DNA of 64,000 nt from Gracilaria gracilis (GCA_030374805.1 JARGSG010000200.1:1-64000); one strand, 5' to 3'; shown: positions 52,463 through 64,000, counted from the first letter of the stretch. The notes: generated by a model not told the origin, from the sequence alone. Translations and numbers: made by a program.

Positions 52463-53238
52463 GATCTTGGATTCCCTTCTTTGGACTATACATGGCTCTT
52501 TTATGTTAATGTTGAGACATGATTTTGAATACCATCCAGATGGGGAGAAGCGAGATCGATGGCTTGTGAAAAAGTTCAACAACGAAATTGATAAATCTTA
52601 TTTTTCCGAAGAAGACTTAATCGTTGTCAGCGAGAACGAATTTGAGGAAGATATATTGCTAGCTATGGAGAGCTTTCGAGCTCAAATGGCTAATTCCGTA
52701 ACGGGTATTTGGTTTGGGCCATACCTTCGAATTGGACGCTTCAAACTACCGTTTGATGGTCGATTAGAATGTGTAACAAATCCGATGAGGAGGTTTACGA
52801 GATGGAGGCACATTGCTTCTTTGAATATGGATAACATTGTACTTGAGATTGAAGAAAAGCAACAAAAATTTGTGATAGTGCTTGAAAATCTAATGAATTC
52901 CGAGTTGAGGTTGATTGCAATGCTGAACCTGGCATACATTCTAATGAGCGATATGTAAGGAGTGTCAAAGAATTGGGCAAAAGGAGTGCAACTTATTGAA
53001 GACGCCGTGAAGGAGAAGAACGATGTTTCTGCTCGCGCAATGTCGGCCAACGCGTTGGCCGAGCGATCAGACTCAGATGATGGCGATGTGGAGCGAGCAT
53101 GGGAACTATGGCACGACGTGGAGTCGGAGTTGGAGGCGGACAAAAAGGAGCTCCAACACGTTTCGCGGCTAATAACGGCTAGCAGCAAGAAGAAATGGGA
53201 TATCCTCAACAGCCAAAAACAAGGGTCAAGCTTGCTTT
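52463..53238 (+). pseudogene. Sel1-repeat gene, 3' fragment
   Basis: Resumes in frame after G4: ILDSLLWTIHGSFMLMLRHD, then a non-repeat segment (KSYFSEEDLIVVSENEFEED) and a final Sel1/TPR-like pair (LRLIAMLNLAYILMSDM, stop TAA at 52956, then GVSKNWAKGVQLIEDAVKEK). The frame stays open after the stop to 53238. Its C-terminus is Glu/Asp-rich. Both the G4 insertion and this stop inactivate the gene as read. The total protein would have been about 590 residues from 40991. Confidence 0.75.
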
Positions 53239-53678
53239 GATAACTGCAACGTGTATTTTCAGACGGGCAAGGAAGAAAGCACTTTGGCTTGAGCTTCCAT
53301 TTTGCATCAGCCATACCCTTGTAAAACGGAATCATGCAAGTCTGCTGCGGGGATGAGGCCGTGTCTAAACAAGCGTGAACGTTTACGCTTTAGAAGCGTG
53401 AAACTTTGAAGCCCTCAATTAAATAGGCTGTAAATTAAAGACCAGCCGCTCCGCCTTCAAGATGGAAGGACCAAAGGCGTCTTTGCGCTATGTTGTGTAC
53501 TATGCGCCATGAATTCCTGTGTATGCGCTAGTAAAAACATTAAAAACTTGAGAGTTTCAGGAAACTTTGCGGCGGAGCCCTAGTTGGCCAGCGCTACTCA
53601 GACAAGTTCCCAGAGATCGTGACGAGTCGTCAACCCGACGATTACGTCACGAGAGCACTGGAAAGTCACGGAGCCAAA
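53239..53678. other. Intergenic stretch before the Harbinger transposase
   Basis: No gene recognised. I looked for PIF/Harbinger terminal repeats with a 3-bp target duplication around 53340-53610 and 54940-55220 and could not pair any. Confidence 0.4.
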
Positions 53679-54941
53679 ATGCCGATCAATCTCTCTTCTG
53701 CTGTTGTGCAGGCTAACAACGAGAGCGTCCGTCGCCACCAAGTACGGCTCGCAGCCGCTCAGATTGTCAATTTTCGCCGTTTCGCCTCAACCACCTCGTA
53801 TATTTCTCCGGCCATCGTCCGCAAGAACACAACCTTCGAAAGCATTCCCGGATTTTTAAGCCCGGCGAGCTTCAAGCGCGATTACCGAATGATTCGGAAA
53901 TCGTTCTACAAGCTCGTCGGGCTCGTTGCGCCGCTAATCAATAAATGCAAAAAGATGGGACAAAAAGCGCGCCGTCCAACATTATCTCTCGCTGTACGGT
54001 TGGGAATGACAATAAGAATTCTAACGGGAGGAACTGTCGATACTGTTCACCAACTGTATCGAACACAAATGTCTACAGTCTATGCGGTTTCTGATGATAC
54101 CTGTAGAGCATTATCGTCGGTTCTACAGCTGCCAGGTATACCACAAACATTTGAGGAATTGACTAAACTTTCTAATGGGTTCAAAATCTCTCGCTCCAAG
54201 GTGAGCCCTTTGACTGGCTGCATTGGAGCACTCGATGGGGTCGCCATAAAGATAAAAGCTCCGCGTAGAAATGCGGCGAAATACTGGTGTCGAAAAGGGT
54301 ACTACGCTCTTCCAGTTCAGACACTTGTCGACGCGAGCCGTAAGTTTTTATTTGTAACAGCAAAATGCGTCGGGTCAACGCACGACTCGCTTGCGTACGC
54401 GTCATCAAAGCTCTCCATGTATCTGCGAAACAATTTTCTACGTGCAGAATTCTGAATAGTTGGTGATGAAGCGTACGTTTGTACGGGTAACCTTATTACG
54501 CCGATTCCTGCGTCGCAGGTTCGTTTCAGCTACGAGAAAGCGTTTAACTTTTTTTGTCCTCAATGCATGTGCATGTTGAACAGTCGTTTGGGCGTCTAGT
54601 GGCACGATGGAGAATTCTACAGACGCGGCTGAACTACGAGGTGAATAAAAATGCAAGCATTGTGGTACTTTGCATGAAGCTTCAAAAATTTTTGTATAGA
54701 AAAAGGTGTGGAGAAGGGACGTCAATTTTCCTTCTCGGAAGTAGACAATTTGGATAAGGAGGTTGCAGAGTGGTACAGCATATGCAAAAAAAGTTTCCAA
54801 GCAATGGACTTGGTTGATGATCAGGACGCGTCGGTGTTATACGTTCCGAGGTCTACAACTAAGCGCGACAAGCTTGTCAAAATTATTCGCGATCGTGGGC
54901 TGCGACGTCCTGAGTTAACAGGGGTTTCTGTTCCGTTTTAA
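53679..54941 (+). pseudogene. PIF/Harbinger DDE transposase (HARBI1-like), stop plus frameshift
   Basis: From ATG 53679 an open frame runs to TGA at 54453. It holds a helical N-terminus (SFYKLVGLVAPLINKCKK) and the DDE_4-type core: CIGALDGVAIKIKAP (first Asp), WCRKGYYALPVQTLVD, CVGSTHDSLAYASS (second Asp). After the TGA the same frame reads IVGDEAYVCTGNLITPIP; then within a run of seven T near 54551 the frame changes and SSMHVHVEQSFGRLVARWRI (catalytic Glu) follows. A charged C-terminal region continues, with another frame change, to 54941. Harbinger elements normally also encode a Myb-like protein, not found adjacent. Two lesions make it inactive. Confidence 0.85.
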
Positions 54942-55227
54942 AGCCTTGAATGAGGTGAGGGGGCGTGGCGACTCTTGGGACTACGTTGAGGGAAAAGAAG
55001 GAATTTGGGAGCACGCAGAAAGAGTTGCTGCAGGAGCCTTATGTTATGATAATTTATGTGAGAGCTTTTGCTCTGATTCATGTGACGGAACATCCATGTG
55101 AAGTCATGAAGCTTCCGTCGATGGCAAAAAGCACGCATTTCAGAAGACATGCGTGGCGATACACGCTATTTCCGTCGTTCCTCTCGCTCAAGGCATTCCC
55201 CAGAGCGCCTCTCAATTTCCCCACCAT

Positions 55228-58200
55228 AGTCTCCGAGCGTCTCTAGGGTCGGTAGTGACTCCGACTACAAGGCCGACGATGGTAAGTCAAAATTTCCTTT
55301 AAGTAATGTTGCGTTTGGTCTTGCGTCTTGTTTGGGCTAACAGATATCTTTGTTCCACTCTCTACCATCTCTTCTGACACAGCTGACAAAGAAGAGGAAG
55401 AAGACGATGAATACGAAGACCTTGATGATGATGATTTCACTTTGCAACCTAGTAGAAAGACAAGACCTCGAGCAAAGCGATCCTCGTCTAGACAGGCCCG
55501 TCGCATCAGTCGATCGGATATCGGTGACGCGGATGACCGCCTTCACGATGGTGATGCATCTCCATCTGACTCCGATGGTGATTGGCTTATGGATGGAACG
55601 CCTGGAAAACTTGCTGGCAAGCGTAAGCGTATGTCCTCTCGACATCCGAAGAAACGACGTCGAACACCTTCGATCCCAGTCGATGACGAGGCATTCCGAA
55701 GTTCGTGCATCAAGAGTCGCACCGGTGGCACGATGAATTACTTTGAAGGGGATGATCTCTCTGAGGAGAAAGCAGCTATTCTCGCAGCGAAACAGGCTGA
55801 GGAGGGCGCAGATGCAAACATACCAGGCGTTGACCAAGTTTTGAATTATCGCGTTATTGAAGGAAAGCCGAAAGCGGGCGAAGGCGATGGACCTTACACC
55901 GATTTTGTTGTCTCCAATATTGAGTTTAAGATCAAGTGGACCAATACTTCATTCCGAAAGTGCACTTGGGAAACATGGGACACCCTCCAGGTCGTTAAAG
56001 GTGCGAAGAAGGTTAGCAACTTTGCCAAGTCAGTTGAAGAAGTACGAAAACATGTCTTGAGCCATGCGACTCCAGAAGAAATGGAGGACTTGCGGGTGAA
56101 CATGGAAGAGAATAGAGAACTTTTCCGAAGTTATGAGGTTGTGGACCGCGTTATCGCTCAGAGAGAATCGGAGGATTCGGGTACGGAATATCTGGTCAAG
56201 TGGTGTATTCGTTCTTATGAGGATTGCACTTGGGAGAAAAGATCTGATCTTAGTACTGAAACTGACATGAAAGCGATAGATGCGTTCAGCGACAGAGAAC
56301 AAGCTGTCTTGTCCATGACAAGTAAGAAGCGTTTCAATACCTTCAATGTCAAAGACGATAGGCCTAAAATGAAGCGTATGGCTGAGCAGCCAAAGTTTCT
56401 TCATGGAGAGGAGCGAACTCTCCGACCGTATCAGCTCAACGGTCTGAACTTCCTCTCCTTTGCTTGGACAAAGCGTAACAATGTCATTCTGGCTAATGAG
56501 AAGGGTCTCGGAAAGACTCTGCAAACCATATCCTTTCTTGGCTGGCTAAGGTACGCAGGAAATATCCATGGTTTGTTTCTTGTTGTGGCACCGCTAAGCA
56601 CCATAGGAGGCTCGGTTCGGGAATTTACGAGATGGCTACCAGACATGAACGTGATATGCTACGTTGGGAACCCCAAGTCAAGAGCCATCATCCGAGAGCA
56701 TGAGTTTTTCTCTTCTGCTAAAGGAAACACTGAAAAGTTCCACACCATCCTTACAACTCCGGGACTTCTGATGCAGGATTTTGACTATCTTGGTGAATTC
56801 CGGTGGTCCATGATCGCCGTTGACGAAGCTCACCGTTTGAAGAATGAAACTAGTGCGTTGCATACGACTCTGGCCAGCTTGCGCTCTGGAAACCGTCTAC
56901 TAGTCACTGGAACCCCGCTGCAGAATTCGTTTCGCGAGTTGGGGGCCTTGCTGCATTTTCTGAACCCAACCAAGTTCTCAAGCGCTGAAGCATTTGAGGA
57001 ACTGTTTTCCTTTGCTGAGTTGAGGGATCCAGAGCGCGTTAGCGAACTTCACAACACTTTGCGTCCCTACATTACTCTAGGAATGAATTCTGCGCAACAG
57101 CAATATTATCGTTGGTTACTAACTAAGAATCTAACAAAATTGAACGAAGCCAAAAAAGCAAGAGGTATTGGGAACCCTTCGAGCGTCCGAAACCTTCTCA
57201 TGGAATCGAAGAAGTGCTGCAACCATCGTTATCTTTTTCCTAATTATGAAGACACTTCCACTCCAACCACTGTGGAAGAGCTGATTCGTGCCTCCGGGAA
57301 GATAATTCTTTTGGATAAACTCTTACTGAGTCTCAAGGAAAGAGGACATCGAGTGCTTATTTCTTCTCAGATGATGAAAATTTTGGACATACTACAGGAC
57401 TATTGTAGAATGCGACAGTTCCCATTCCAGGTACTTGATGGAAGCGTTGCGAACCAAGTTCGCCAACGGGCAGTCGATCATCTTAATGACTCAGACTCTA
57501 CAGACTTTATTTTCTTGATGTCAACAAGAGCTGCAGGTCTTGGCATCAACGTGGCTACAGCGAACACCGTAATATTCTTCGAGTCGGACTGGATCACTCA
57601 AAATGACCTGCAAGCGGAAAGTCGCGCCCATCGCATTGGACAAACCAAGGACGTGAAGGCGCTTCGCTTACGCAGCAGGAAGACAGTTGAAGAAGATATT
57701 CTAGACCGACCGAAATGAGAGCGCGTTCTTGAGCATGTTGTGATCCATGGTGTGGAGGGCGGAAGCAAAGAAGACGGAAAGGGACCGGATACTGCCTTTA
57801 TGAAGGAGGAACTATCGGCGATCTTTTGCTTTGGCGCTGAAAAACTTTGTGCTAAGGAAGGTCTTGCAGAGAATGTAGAAAATGATTCGAAGATCAAAGA
57901 CACTTGAGGAATTAAGGATAGCACTCCTAATGGTTCTGAACCAACTGCAAAGGACACCAAAAAGGAGGGCAAGGACTAGAACGCAGAAGATCGTCGTGTC
58001 CTTGATGCTGATGAAATCGACGAACTATTTGCTAGGGCCCCGACAGTGAGGCCTCTCAGGTTGGAGCAGCGCAATCTAGTGTCGGTGATTCTCTTCTTAA
58101 CGCCTTTAAGTGGAATGACTTCATTACTGTGGAAGGTGACGAAGATCTCGAAAAGAGTGATAGGGAAGAGGATGCGGGAGCCAGGAAGATGGCTTAGGAG

Positions 58201-59400
58201 GCTTCGGGCCAAATGATTTCCATCGACAACGAAGTTTCCAGAGCCGAAGAACGCGAGGAGTGAGAGATTGCCAAGCATGCTGAAGAGGGAAATGCTGAGT
58301 TGTAGAATAGAGTTATTCTAGAGGATCTCAAGAAATAAGTTATTGCGAACGAAACTGTTGTCGGTACTCGAAGAAGGAAACGTCCTAAGACATACGGAAG
58401 TGACTCTGCTCAGGAAGGAAAGCGGAGGCGAACCGGCAGATCCAGTCGTTATGAGAATGGGAAGGTATCTGATGTGGAGGAGCTTTTTGCTAAGGAACGA
58501 AGAAGTCTGTTACGATCTCTGCGTAAGTTTGGAGATTCTAATATGATCTCTGTGATTGTGAAAGATGCGGGCCTACAGAATTGTATCGAAGAAGGTCTTG
58601 CAAAATCGCTTCTCGACGACTGCCTGTCTCAAGCTCAAGAGGCTGTTGAGAGCGCAAAAAAGAAGGGAAGGAACTTGAACAAGGACCCCAAATACGGTGA
58701 TCATAAAATGAATGGAACGGATTCAAAGTCCAAGGGTCTACGTGTGCAAATCGACATTCTTAGCGAGAGAAGAGTAGATGCTCACGATCTCTTGAAGAGA
58801 TGCCGAGACCGGAAGATGCTACGAGATGCTGTCGGATCATTTAATTCAGATCTGCGGTTCAGAGTACCCGGATTCATTAGGCAACTGTCGTTTGGTAATC
58901 GATGGAAGCAGTATCATGACGCAATGATGATGGTTGGAATTTACAGGCATGGCTTCGGGAACTAGACGTGTACCGTGTTTCCGGAAGTCGCTCTTACGTT
59001 TGGCTCGAGAGCAGCATTGAAAATGGGTGCTCTTCGATACCGTCCTATCCGGCATTGTGTTGATAGGCTTCTTCAGGTTTTGGGGAAAGATGTCAAGAAC
59101 GGCCGCTTGCTCCCAAATTCGACCACCTTAAACCGGATACGCGGCAAAAGTATCAACGAGCGTTTCAGAGCGCTTTTGCGTTATCGAGGGCGAAGCTTGT
59201 GGTCCCTGGAGGGACTGGACATAGTTCTCCGGAGATGCGTTCTCTCATCAGAAGCTTCTCTCAGAAGCTGCATCGAAGATAAAAGGAATGGTGCGACCCG
59301 AGATTTGCCTCCTATTACCGAGATTGTTGACCTTTTTGATGTCCCTGATCATCATAAGGCCGGTTGCAAGAGTCATGAAACCCGGCAAGGTCAATCGAAG
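55228..59400 (+). pseudogene. CHD1-like chromatin remodeller pseudogene
   Basis: Exon-like sequence SDSDYKADD precedes a 62-nt intron (55282-55343), and exon 2 is open to TGA at 57716. Order: acidic and basic N-terminus, tandem chromodomains (VSNIEFKIKWTNTSFRKCTW; TEYLVKWCIRSYEDCTWEKR), SNF2 ATPase with ILANEKGLGKTLQTISF (Asn and Lys where Asp and Met are usual), VDEAHRLKNE, VTGTPLQNS, STRAAGLGI and SRAHRIGQ. About 20-25 residues appear missing after LHNTLRPYI. After the TGA the frame continues (VLEHVVIHGVEGG); beyond a frameshift near 58045 and several stops come SANT/SLIDE-like remains (RSSRYENGKVSDVEELFAKE). CHD1 slides nucleosomes; this copy is dead as read. Its 3' end is joined to gypsy sequence near 59400. 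Confidence 0.85.
55282..55343 (+). other. Intron of the CHD1-like gene, 62 nt
   Basis: GTAAGT at the 5' end, GGCTAACAG at the 3' end. Splicing joins codons in one frame (KADD with DIFVPLSTI). A TAG at 55227 in the upstream frame implies either another intron ending there (CCATAG) or a mutation. Confidence 0.65.
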
Positions 59401-61938
59401 CGTAAACGGCAAAGCTCGTAAAGCTAGGGATATTCATACCGAACCCGCATGCGGATTGGCAGGCAGCACCACTGTTGGTCCCGAAGGTAGGTTCAAAGAC
59501 AAAGTTCCGTTGTGCAATAGACCTGCGCCCATTTACTGCGGCTACTGTCAAGCAGTCATGGCCGATGCCGCATCTCGATTCTGATGTTCAAGATTTCGCC
59601 GGAAGCAGCTGTTTTGCGGTGATCGACTTCGTGCATGGATACTGGCAGCTACCGCTGCATCCCGACTCGTACACGGCGTGTGGCGTGGTGTGTCCAGATG
59701 GAACATACTCATCGATTCGAGTGTTTCCAGGGCTCACGAATGAAGTTGCTCACTTCCAATCTTCAGTAGAGCCCCTGTTTAAAGAACTAAGGTGGTCTAA
59801 CCTGAAAGCCTGGATAGACGACTTCAATCTCCACGCAAAGAATGAACGTCTTTTGCTCTCGACAATGCGGTGTTTCTTTAAAATATGGAAAGAATAGGCA
59901 CTGTTTGTGTCTGCAAAGCAAAGCAAATTCTTTGCGAAAGAGATCAAGTGGTGTGGGCGATTCATCAATGGAAACGGTTACACCATGGACCCATCAAATG
60001 TTGAGGGTCTACGCGACATGCAAAGCCCCCAAATGGCAGATGAGTTGTGTGAGTTCATACACTGTTGCCGGTGGATGGCAACAGCGATCGCTGATTTTGA
60101 TCGGCGTGTGGCAACATTGACGGAGGCCTTGGAGGAAGCGTTCCAGAAGGCCGGCAAGAGAAAGAAGCGCGCCATCAAAGGCATAGCATTACAATCTCTG
60201 TCTTGGGGCCGCGTGCAGGAAGATGCCTTCTCAGAAATACAAGACAGTCTCTGTAACGCCGTGTAGCTATCGTATCCACGGAAGGGCAAGGTCATCTGCG
60301 CGTTCACGGACGCCTCGAACAATCCTTGGTCGAGTGTAGTGACCCAAATCGACCCGGGCATGCTTAGCAAGCCGTTTGCCGAACAGCAACAGGAGCCGCC
60401 GGCGTTCTTGGGAGGCACGTTCAAGGGTGCTCAGAGAAACTGGAGCAAATATGAACAAGAAGGGTTCGCCATCATCAAGACGTTCGACAAGTTGGATTAC
60501 TTGTTTTTGGACGAGCATCCCGTGCACAGATCACAGGAATCTCATATTTTTGTTTGCACCATATGCGATGCAACCTTCGATTGGCCAACACATTGTGGCG
60601 AAGGTGCGACGGTGGGCAGTGTTTCTCTCTAAATTCGATTATATGATCGAGCACATCCCGGGGCACGATAATGTATTTGCGGATATGCTTACACGGTGGA
60701 CAAAGGGCTACCACAAGAAAACGCTGACCACGAACAAGATCTTTGCTCTGGTGCATTTTGCAGCAAGCATTCCCCCACCCACACACAAGTGGGAATGGCC
60801 TGGTGTCGAGGAGTTTCGTCTGGCACAGGCTACACACCTTTCTCCAGCGCATCTCAGACAAGGAAGAGATGGCTTATTGCATGACGGTCCAGTGATATGG
60901 ATCCCTGCTGAGGCTGTAGAGCTGAAGTTGAAGGTGCTCATCCTCTCGCACTGCGGCAGTGTTGGACACCGCGGCGCGGAGGCTTCCGAGAGCATCATAC
61001 GCGAAAACTGCAAGTGGAATGGCATGACAGCAGACATTCAAGACTTCGTGAGAGGCTGCATGCACTGTCTGGCAACGAGATCCGGGGAGGTTGTTACTCG
61101 CTCACTGGGATCAAGTCTGCATGGGGAGCGACCCAACGAGGTCGTACACATCGACTTTATCTTTATGGGAGAAAGCGTAAGTGAAGTGAAGTATATATTG
61201 ATTATACGCGACGATCTGAGCTCGTTTACATGGCTATGGCTTACTGTAGGAGCGACGAGTGAAGCCACAGCCGACGCCATTGCTACTTGGATAGCGACGT
61301 TTGGAGTCATGGAGTATATAGTCTTTGACCAAGGAACGCACTTCAAGAACGAATTGTTTCGTCTCCTGGCCGAAGAGTTGAAGATAAGCCACCATTTCAC
61401 AACTGCATACTGCCCATGAGCGAATGGATCGATGGAGAGAGTGAGTCGCGAGGTGAAACGGACTTGTTTGGCCGTACTGCACGAATTCCGTCTCTCAGCC
61501 AAAGACTGGCCAGCAGTGACCGAATGTGTTCAAAGCAAATTAAATCAAGCGCCATTGGAGCGACTCGGAGTGCGAAAGAAGGGAACCGGCGTTTACCGCA
61601 CATCGATAGAGATGTTTACGGGACAAAAGCCAAGCGGACCCTTGCTCCAAGCGCTACCAGTCGACAAGTACATGACGCTGCTTTCTTTGTCAGAAGTGCG
61701 TGCAAGGCAACTGTTCGAAATTGAGAAGACGCAAAACGCGTTAGAGTACATGATTAAAGAGGTCAGTCGCTGCGTTTCTGGTCGTCGAAAGCAGGCCATC
61801 GAGAGGCACAACGCTCGTACAAATGTTGGAATGGCCCAATTTGAGATAGGGGACTATGTTCTGGTGCGCAAAGCTCAGAAGCATGAGGGCCATGCCGAAA
61901 CTTTTACAACAAACAGACAGATAATATCGAGCAAGTGA
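59400..61938 (+). pseudogene. Ty3/gypsy fragment G5 (RT, RNase H, integrase), no LTRs
   Basis: It begins abruptly in RT (KLGIFIPNPHADWQAAPLLV), then KFRCAIDLRPF, VIDFVHGYWQLPL and the catalytic AWIDDFNLHAKN. Stops TAG at 59895 and TAG at 60264 interrupt. RNase H remains include CAFTDASNNPWSS and SKYEQEGFAIIKTFDKLDYL; a frame change follows near 60560. Then IEHIPGHDNVFADMLTRW, and integrase with VVHIDFIFMGE, YIVFDQGTHFKNEL and, after TGA 61417 where Trp is usual, ANGSMERVSREVKRT: D, D and E are intact. It ends after GDYVLVRKAQKHEGH. Motifs match G1 more closely than G2 or G4. Neither LTR is present, so it is a double-truncated relic. Confidence 0.85.
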
Positions 61939-61983
61939 AGTGATCCCTAGAACTATAGATGCAATTCAAACAAACGTTTACCA

Positions 61984-63684
61984 CTAAAGAACCCCACCGT
62001 CACCATCCTCATCTTCAGGGCTCGTCCTCCGAATCATTTTCTTGAACCTCTTCAAGAGGTGATGATGATTCTCTTCTAGAGTCCGCGTCAAATCTTCGTC
62101 GTTTAAATCCCGCACGCGCTTGATTTGCACCGAACTCTCTGCTAGGAGTGTAGCGAGTTTCAAACGGGCACCAAACACCTCGGCTTCCTTCTCCTCCGTG
62201 GTTTTCCTTCCCCCAGCTGTGTGAGCAAACTTCTCACGTTCGAAATTTAAGTGCTCCCTTAATATGGTCGTCTGCTCCTGAGAAATTTTGTTGGAGAAGT
62301 CGACGCCTTTTGAATGCTCCCCCAGTTCTTTCTGACTCCCACTGTTTCGCCCACTGGAGCTTCGCTTCTTGCGAAAAGAAAATGCTTCCTCTTCGGAAGA
62401 GTTGATTGCTAGACCTTCCTCGACGCCTCCCTCGGAGTCCTCGACCAATTTTGACGTGGTCTCAATAAATTTGACGGCCTCATTTGCGGTTCCTAAGCGC
62501 GCGACAATGAAGAATACGTACGCGCGCTTCGACTCGGCTGTCAGTTGACCGCCGGCCGTCATGCGGAGAAAGCTGGAAATATTACTCGGGTTGTTTTGCC
62601 CCGACTTCGACCAGTTAGCTTTAGCGGTAGTAACCAGTTTCCTCACACTATCATACTGGTTCTTTAGCACCGATGCAGTTCGTAGACACAGGGGTCTTTT
62701 GTTGGAATCCACCTCATCCAAACGTCCCGTAAACGAACATCTCGACTCGACTTGCAAATCGTTGAACCGACTACCAATAACCTCCCAGAACGACTGCCTT
62801 GTTACATTCGCATCCAACTCAGAACGGCTCAGCGTTCCTCCGTTGGCTTTTGCAAGCCCGTTCTTCGCCATATCGTCGTCACGCAATATTACGCAGAGCC
62901 TGGCAAATTCGTTAAGAGAGAAACTAAGATCCGCAGGGAGCTCCAGCTCTGCAGAGCACGGGAATCCAGATGACGACGGTTTCGCAGTTTTGAATGCGAG
63001 GATTGTATCTGCCACTTCTCGGCGGTCCAATGGGTGAAACATGTCCACGAACGCGCCAACCTCCGGTAGCTTGGACAAGGTGGAATTAAGACCTTTGGTT
63101 TCACTCTCCCAAACCAAGTAGCCCTTCATTTCTTCGTTTGTGGAAAAGCAATCGCGGATACTCACGTCGTCAAAGCTCTTTAAATGAAGAAAGAGCACTA
63201 GTTGGGATACAAGTTGCGCGTGTTGGCGGTTCCGGATTTTGATCTTGAACGGCTTGCACAGCTTTCGAAGTTCTTTGACCGTTTTGCTGAGCAAAAACGA
63301 GTACACGAAAGCCATGCGATTGCTTGCACGAAATTCTGGGTCATTGTATGGAGATACGGTGACGGCGGAAGATGAAGGTATTTTATTGGAGGTTGGTGGA
63401 TGATTCGGCGGGGAGTATGGAGGGGGTTGCACGGGATGGTCTTCGGTGGTCGTATGCGTTGTACGCAGCCCAGCTGATGCTGGGTGTTTTCTGGGGCTGC
63501 GTCGCAAAGGCGGAGGAAGGGGGTCTGAACAATGCTGGGGAGGCGGCGGTGCCATACTTCGAAGATCGGAGAAGCACGGTGGTGCGTTGTGTGCGTCGGT
63601 GGGGAACGCAACGCAGCATCTTTGCGCCAGGGAGCGGTATATTGCTCCGCTCGGCGCAGGATGCAGCGGGAAGTATATGTCCAT
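61984..63684 (-). CDS. Unknown 566-aa protein, intact
   Basis: I do not recognise the family. ATG at 63684; an alternative start (MAPPPPQHCSDPL) lies 43 codons in. The first 120 residues are Pro/Ser-rich and probably disordered. A helical region follows (YSFLLSKTVKELRKLCKPFK), then FSLNEFARLCVILRDDDMAK and RQSFWEVIGSRFNDLQVE, which faintly recalls SANT/Myb-like DNA-binding modules of transposon accessory proteins. The C-terminal 150 residues are charged, with a basic RKKRSSSGR patch and coiled-coil helices (TILREHLNFEREKFAH). It is convergent with G5, 45 bp apart. A DNA-binding or chromatin role is only a guess. Confidence 0.6.
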   Translation of the reverse strand: MDIYFPLHPAPSGAIYRSLAQRCCVAFPTDAHNAPPCFSDLRSMAPPPPQHCSDPLPPPLRRSPRKHPASAGLRTTHTTTEDHPVQPPPYSPPNHPPTSNKIPSSSAVTVSPYNDPEFRASNRMAFVYSFLLSKTVKELRKLCKPFKIKIRNRQHAQLVSQLVLFLHLKSFDDVSIRDCFSTNEEMKGYLVWESETKGLNSTLSKLPEVGAFVDMFHPLDRREVADTILAFKTAKPSSSGFPCSAELELPADLSFSLNEFARLCVILRDDDMAKNGLAKANGGTLSRSELDANVTRQSFWEVIGSRFNDLQVESRCSFTGRLDEVDSNKRPLCLRTASVLKNQYDSVRKLVTTAKANWSKSGQNNPSNISSFLRMTAGGQLTAESKRAYVFFIVARLGTANEAVKFIETTSKLVEDSEGGVEEGLAINSSEEEAFSFRKKRSSSGRNSGSQKELGEHSKGVDFSNKISQEQTTILREHLNFEREKFAHTAGGRKTTEEKEAEVFGARLKLATLLAESSVQIKRVRDLNDEDLTRTLEENHHHLLKRFKKMIRRTSPEDEDGDGGVL

Positions 63685-64000
63685 ACCTTAAATCGACAAG
63701 GCAGCCCAAAAGTTTGGGACATTTTTGTAGAAAGGCCGTATCTCCGGAACCAAACCACTATTTCTGCCCATTAGAAGCTTAATCTATTAGGAAACCAAAC
63801 AGCTAGACCTACTGAGAATATCGGTATTCATGTTAGGATAGAACTGGTAAGATTTGCATAACAATCACCCCTCTCTACCACTCTGAAATCGACGTTTCCC
63901 AAAATCGACAAGGCATTTGCAGCATTTTATCCAATTAAAATGCAGTTTTTTTGCACCGAACTGCCAGGTTTCAATCTTTGCCAGATTTCATGTGTTATCT
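63685..64000. other. Upstream region of the 566-aa gene
   Basis: Nothing coding recognised. The word AAATCGACAAGGCA occurs twice (about 63690 and 63903) as a direct repeat some 213 bp apart. No TATA box is obvious. Confidence 0.35.

Noticed and set aside
53239-55227. Terminal repeats of the Harbinger element
   Set aside because: No pair of inverted ends with a 3-bp duplication could be matched by eye.
1-64000. CRISPR arrays, rRNA, tRNA or operon-like gene clusters
   Set aside because: No regularly spaced direct repeats of CRISPR type, no recognisable rRNA or tRNA cloverleaf, and the gene content is eukaryotic retroelements.

Overview
Nuclear genomic DNA of a eukaryote, most likely a red alga of the florideophyte (Chondrus-like) type. 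This is inferred from short intron-poor host genes scattered between large blocks of Ty3/gypsy and Ty1/copia elements, one short GT-AG intron, a TIR/NB-ARC/WD40 immune-type gene and CHD-type and Sel1-type host genes; no marker gene fixes the species. No rRNA, tRNA, CRISPR array or bacterial operon is visible. Most coding sequence is transposon-derived, and most host genes are broken.

Layout. 0-5.3 kb: a damaged unknown basic/acidic ORF, a degenerate repeat, a dead copia relic and a 405-bp hAT-like MITE. 5.3-9.8 kb: a DNA transposon with near-perfect terminal inverted repeats and a TA target duplication, carrying a pogo/jerky-like DDE transposase (same frame throughout, three in-frame stops) and, convergently, an intact 662-aa DUF7869-like protein. 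11.3-15.8 kb: a unit bounded by 105-bp inverted repeats that holds inverted 241-bp tandem repeats and an intact secreted cysteine-rich protein gene; its left inverted repeat is split by a 1,164-bp TTAA-flanked (piggyBac-type) insertion. 16.5-35.8 kb: one minus-strand TIR-NB-ARC-WD40 gene in three pieces. It is cut by a truncated copia element (31.5-34.7 kb) and by a 13.1-kb gypsy chromovirus G1 (17674-30767, target duplication CCTTG), which is itself cut by a second gypsy element G2 (18117-25545, target duplication CTATT). 37.1-40.8 kb: a 3'-truncated gypsy element G3. 40.9-53.2 kb: a Sel1-repeat gene split by a 10.5-kb gypsy chromovirus G4 (41947-52457, target duplication ATAAA) of the same family as G3; the flanks rejoin in frame. 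53.7-64 kb: a broken PIF/Harbinger transposase, a CHD1-like remodeller pseudogene, a gypsy fragment G5 joined to its 3' end, and an intact unknown 566-aa ORF.

How it fits together. The window is a nested retrotransposon island, and the target duplications order part of it: G2 is younger than G1, and G1 is younger than the TIR-NB-WD40 gene. The most unusual content is in G2, which carries a zinc-finger ORF before gag and two mutually similar ORFs between pol and the 3' LTR, none of them standard gypsy genes, and in the pogo-type element with its second DDE-like protein. All calls are by eye; no database search was run.
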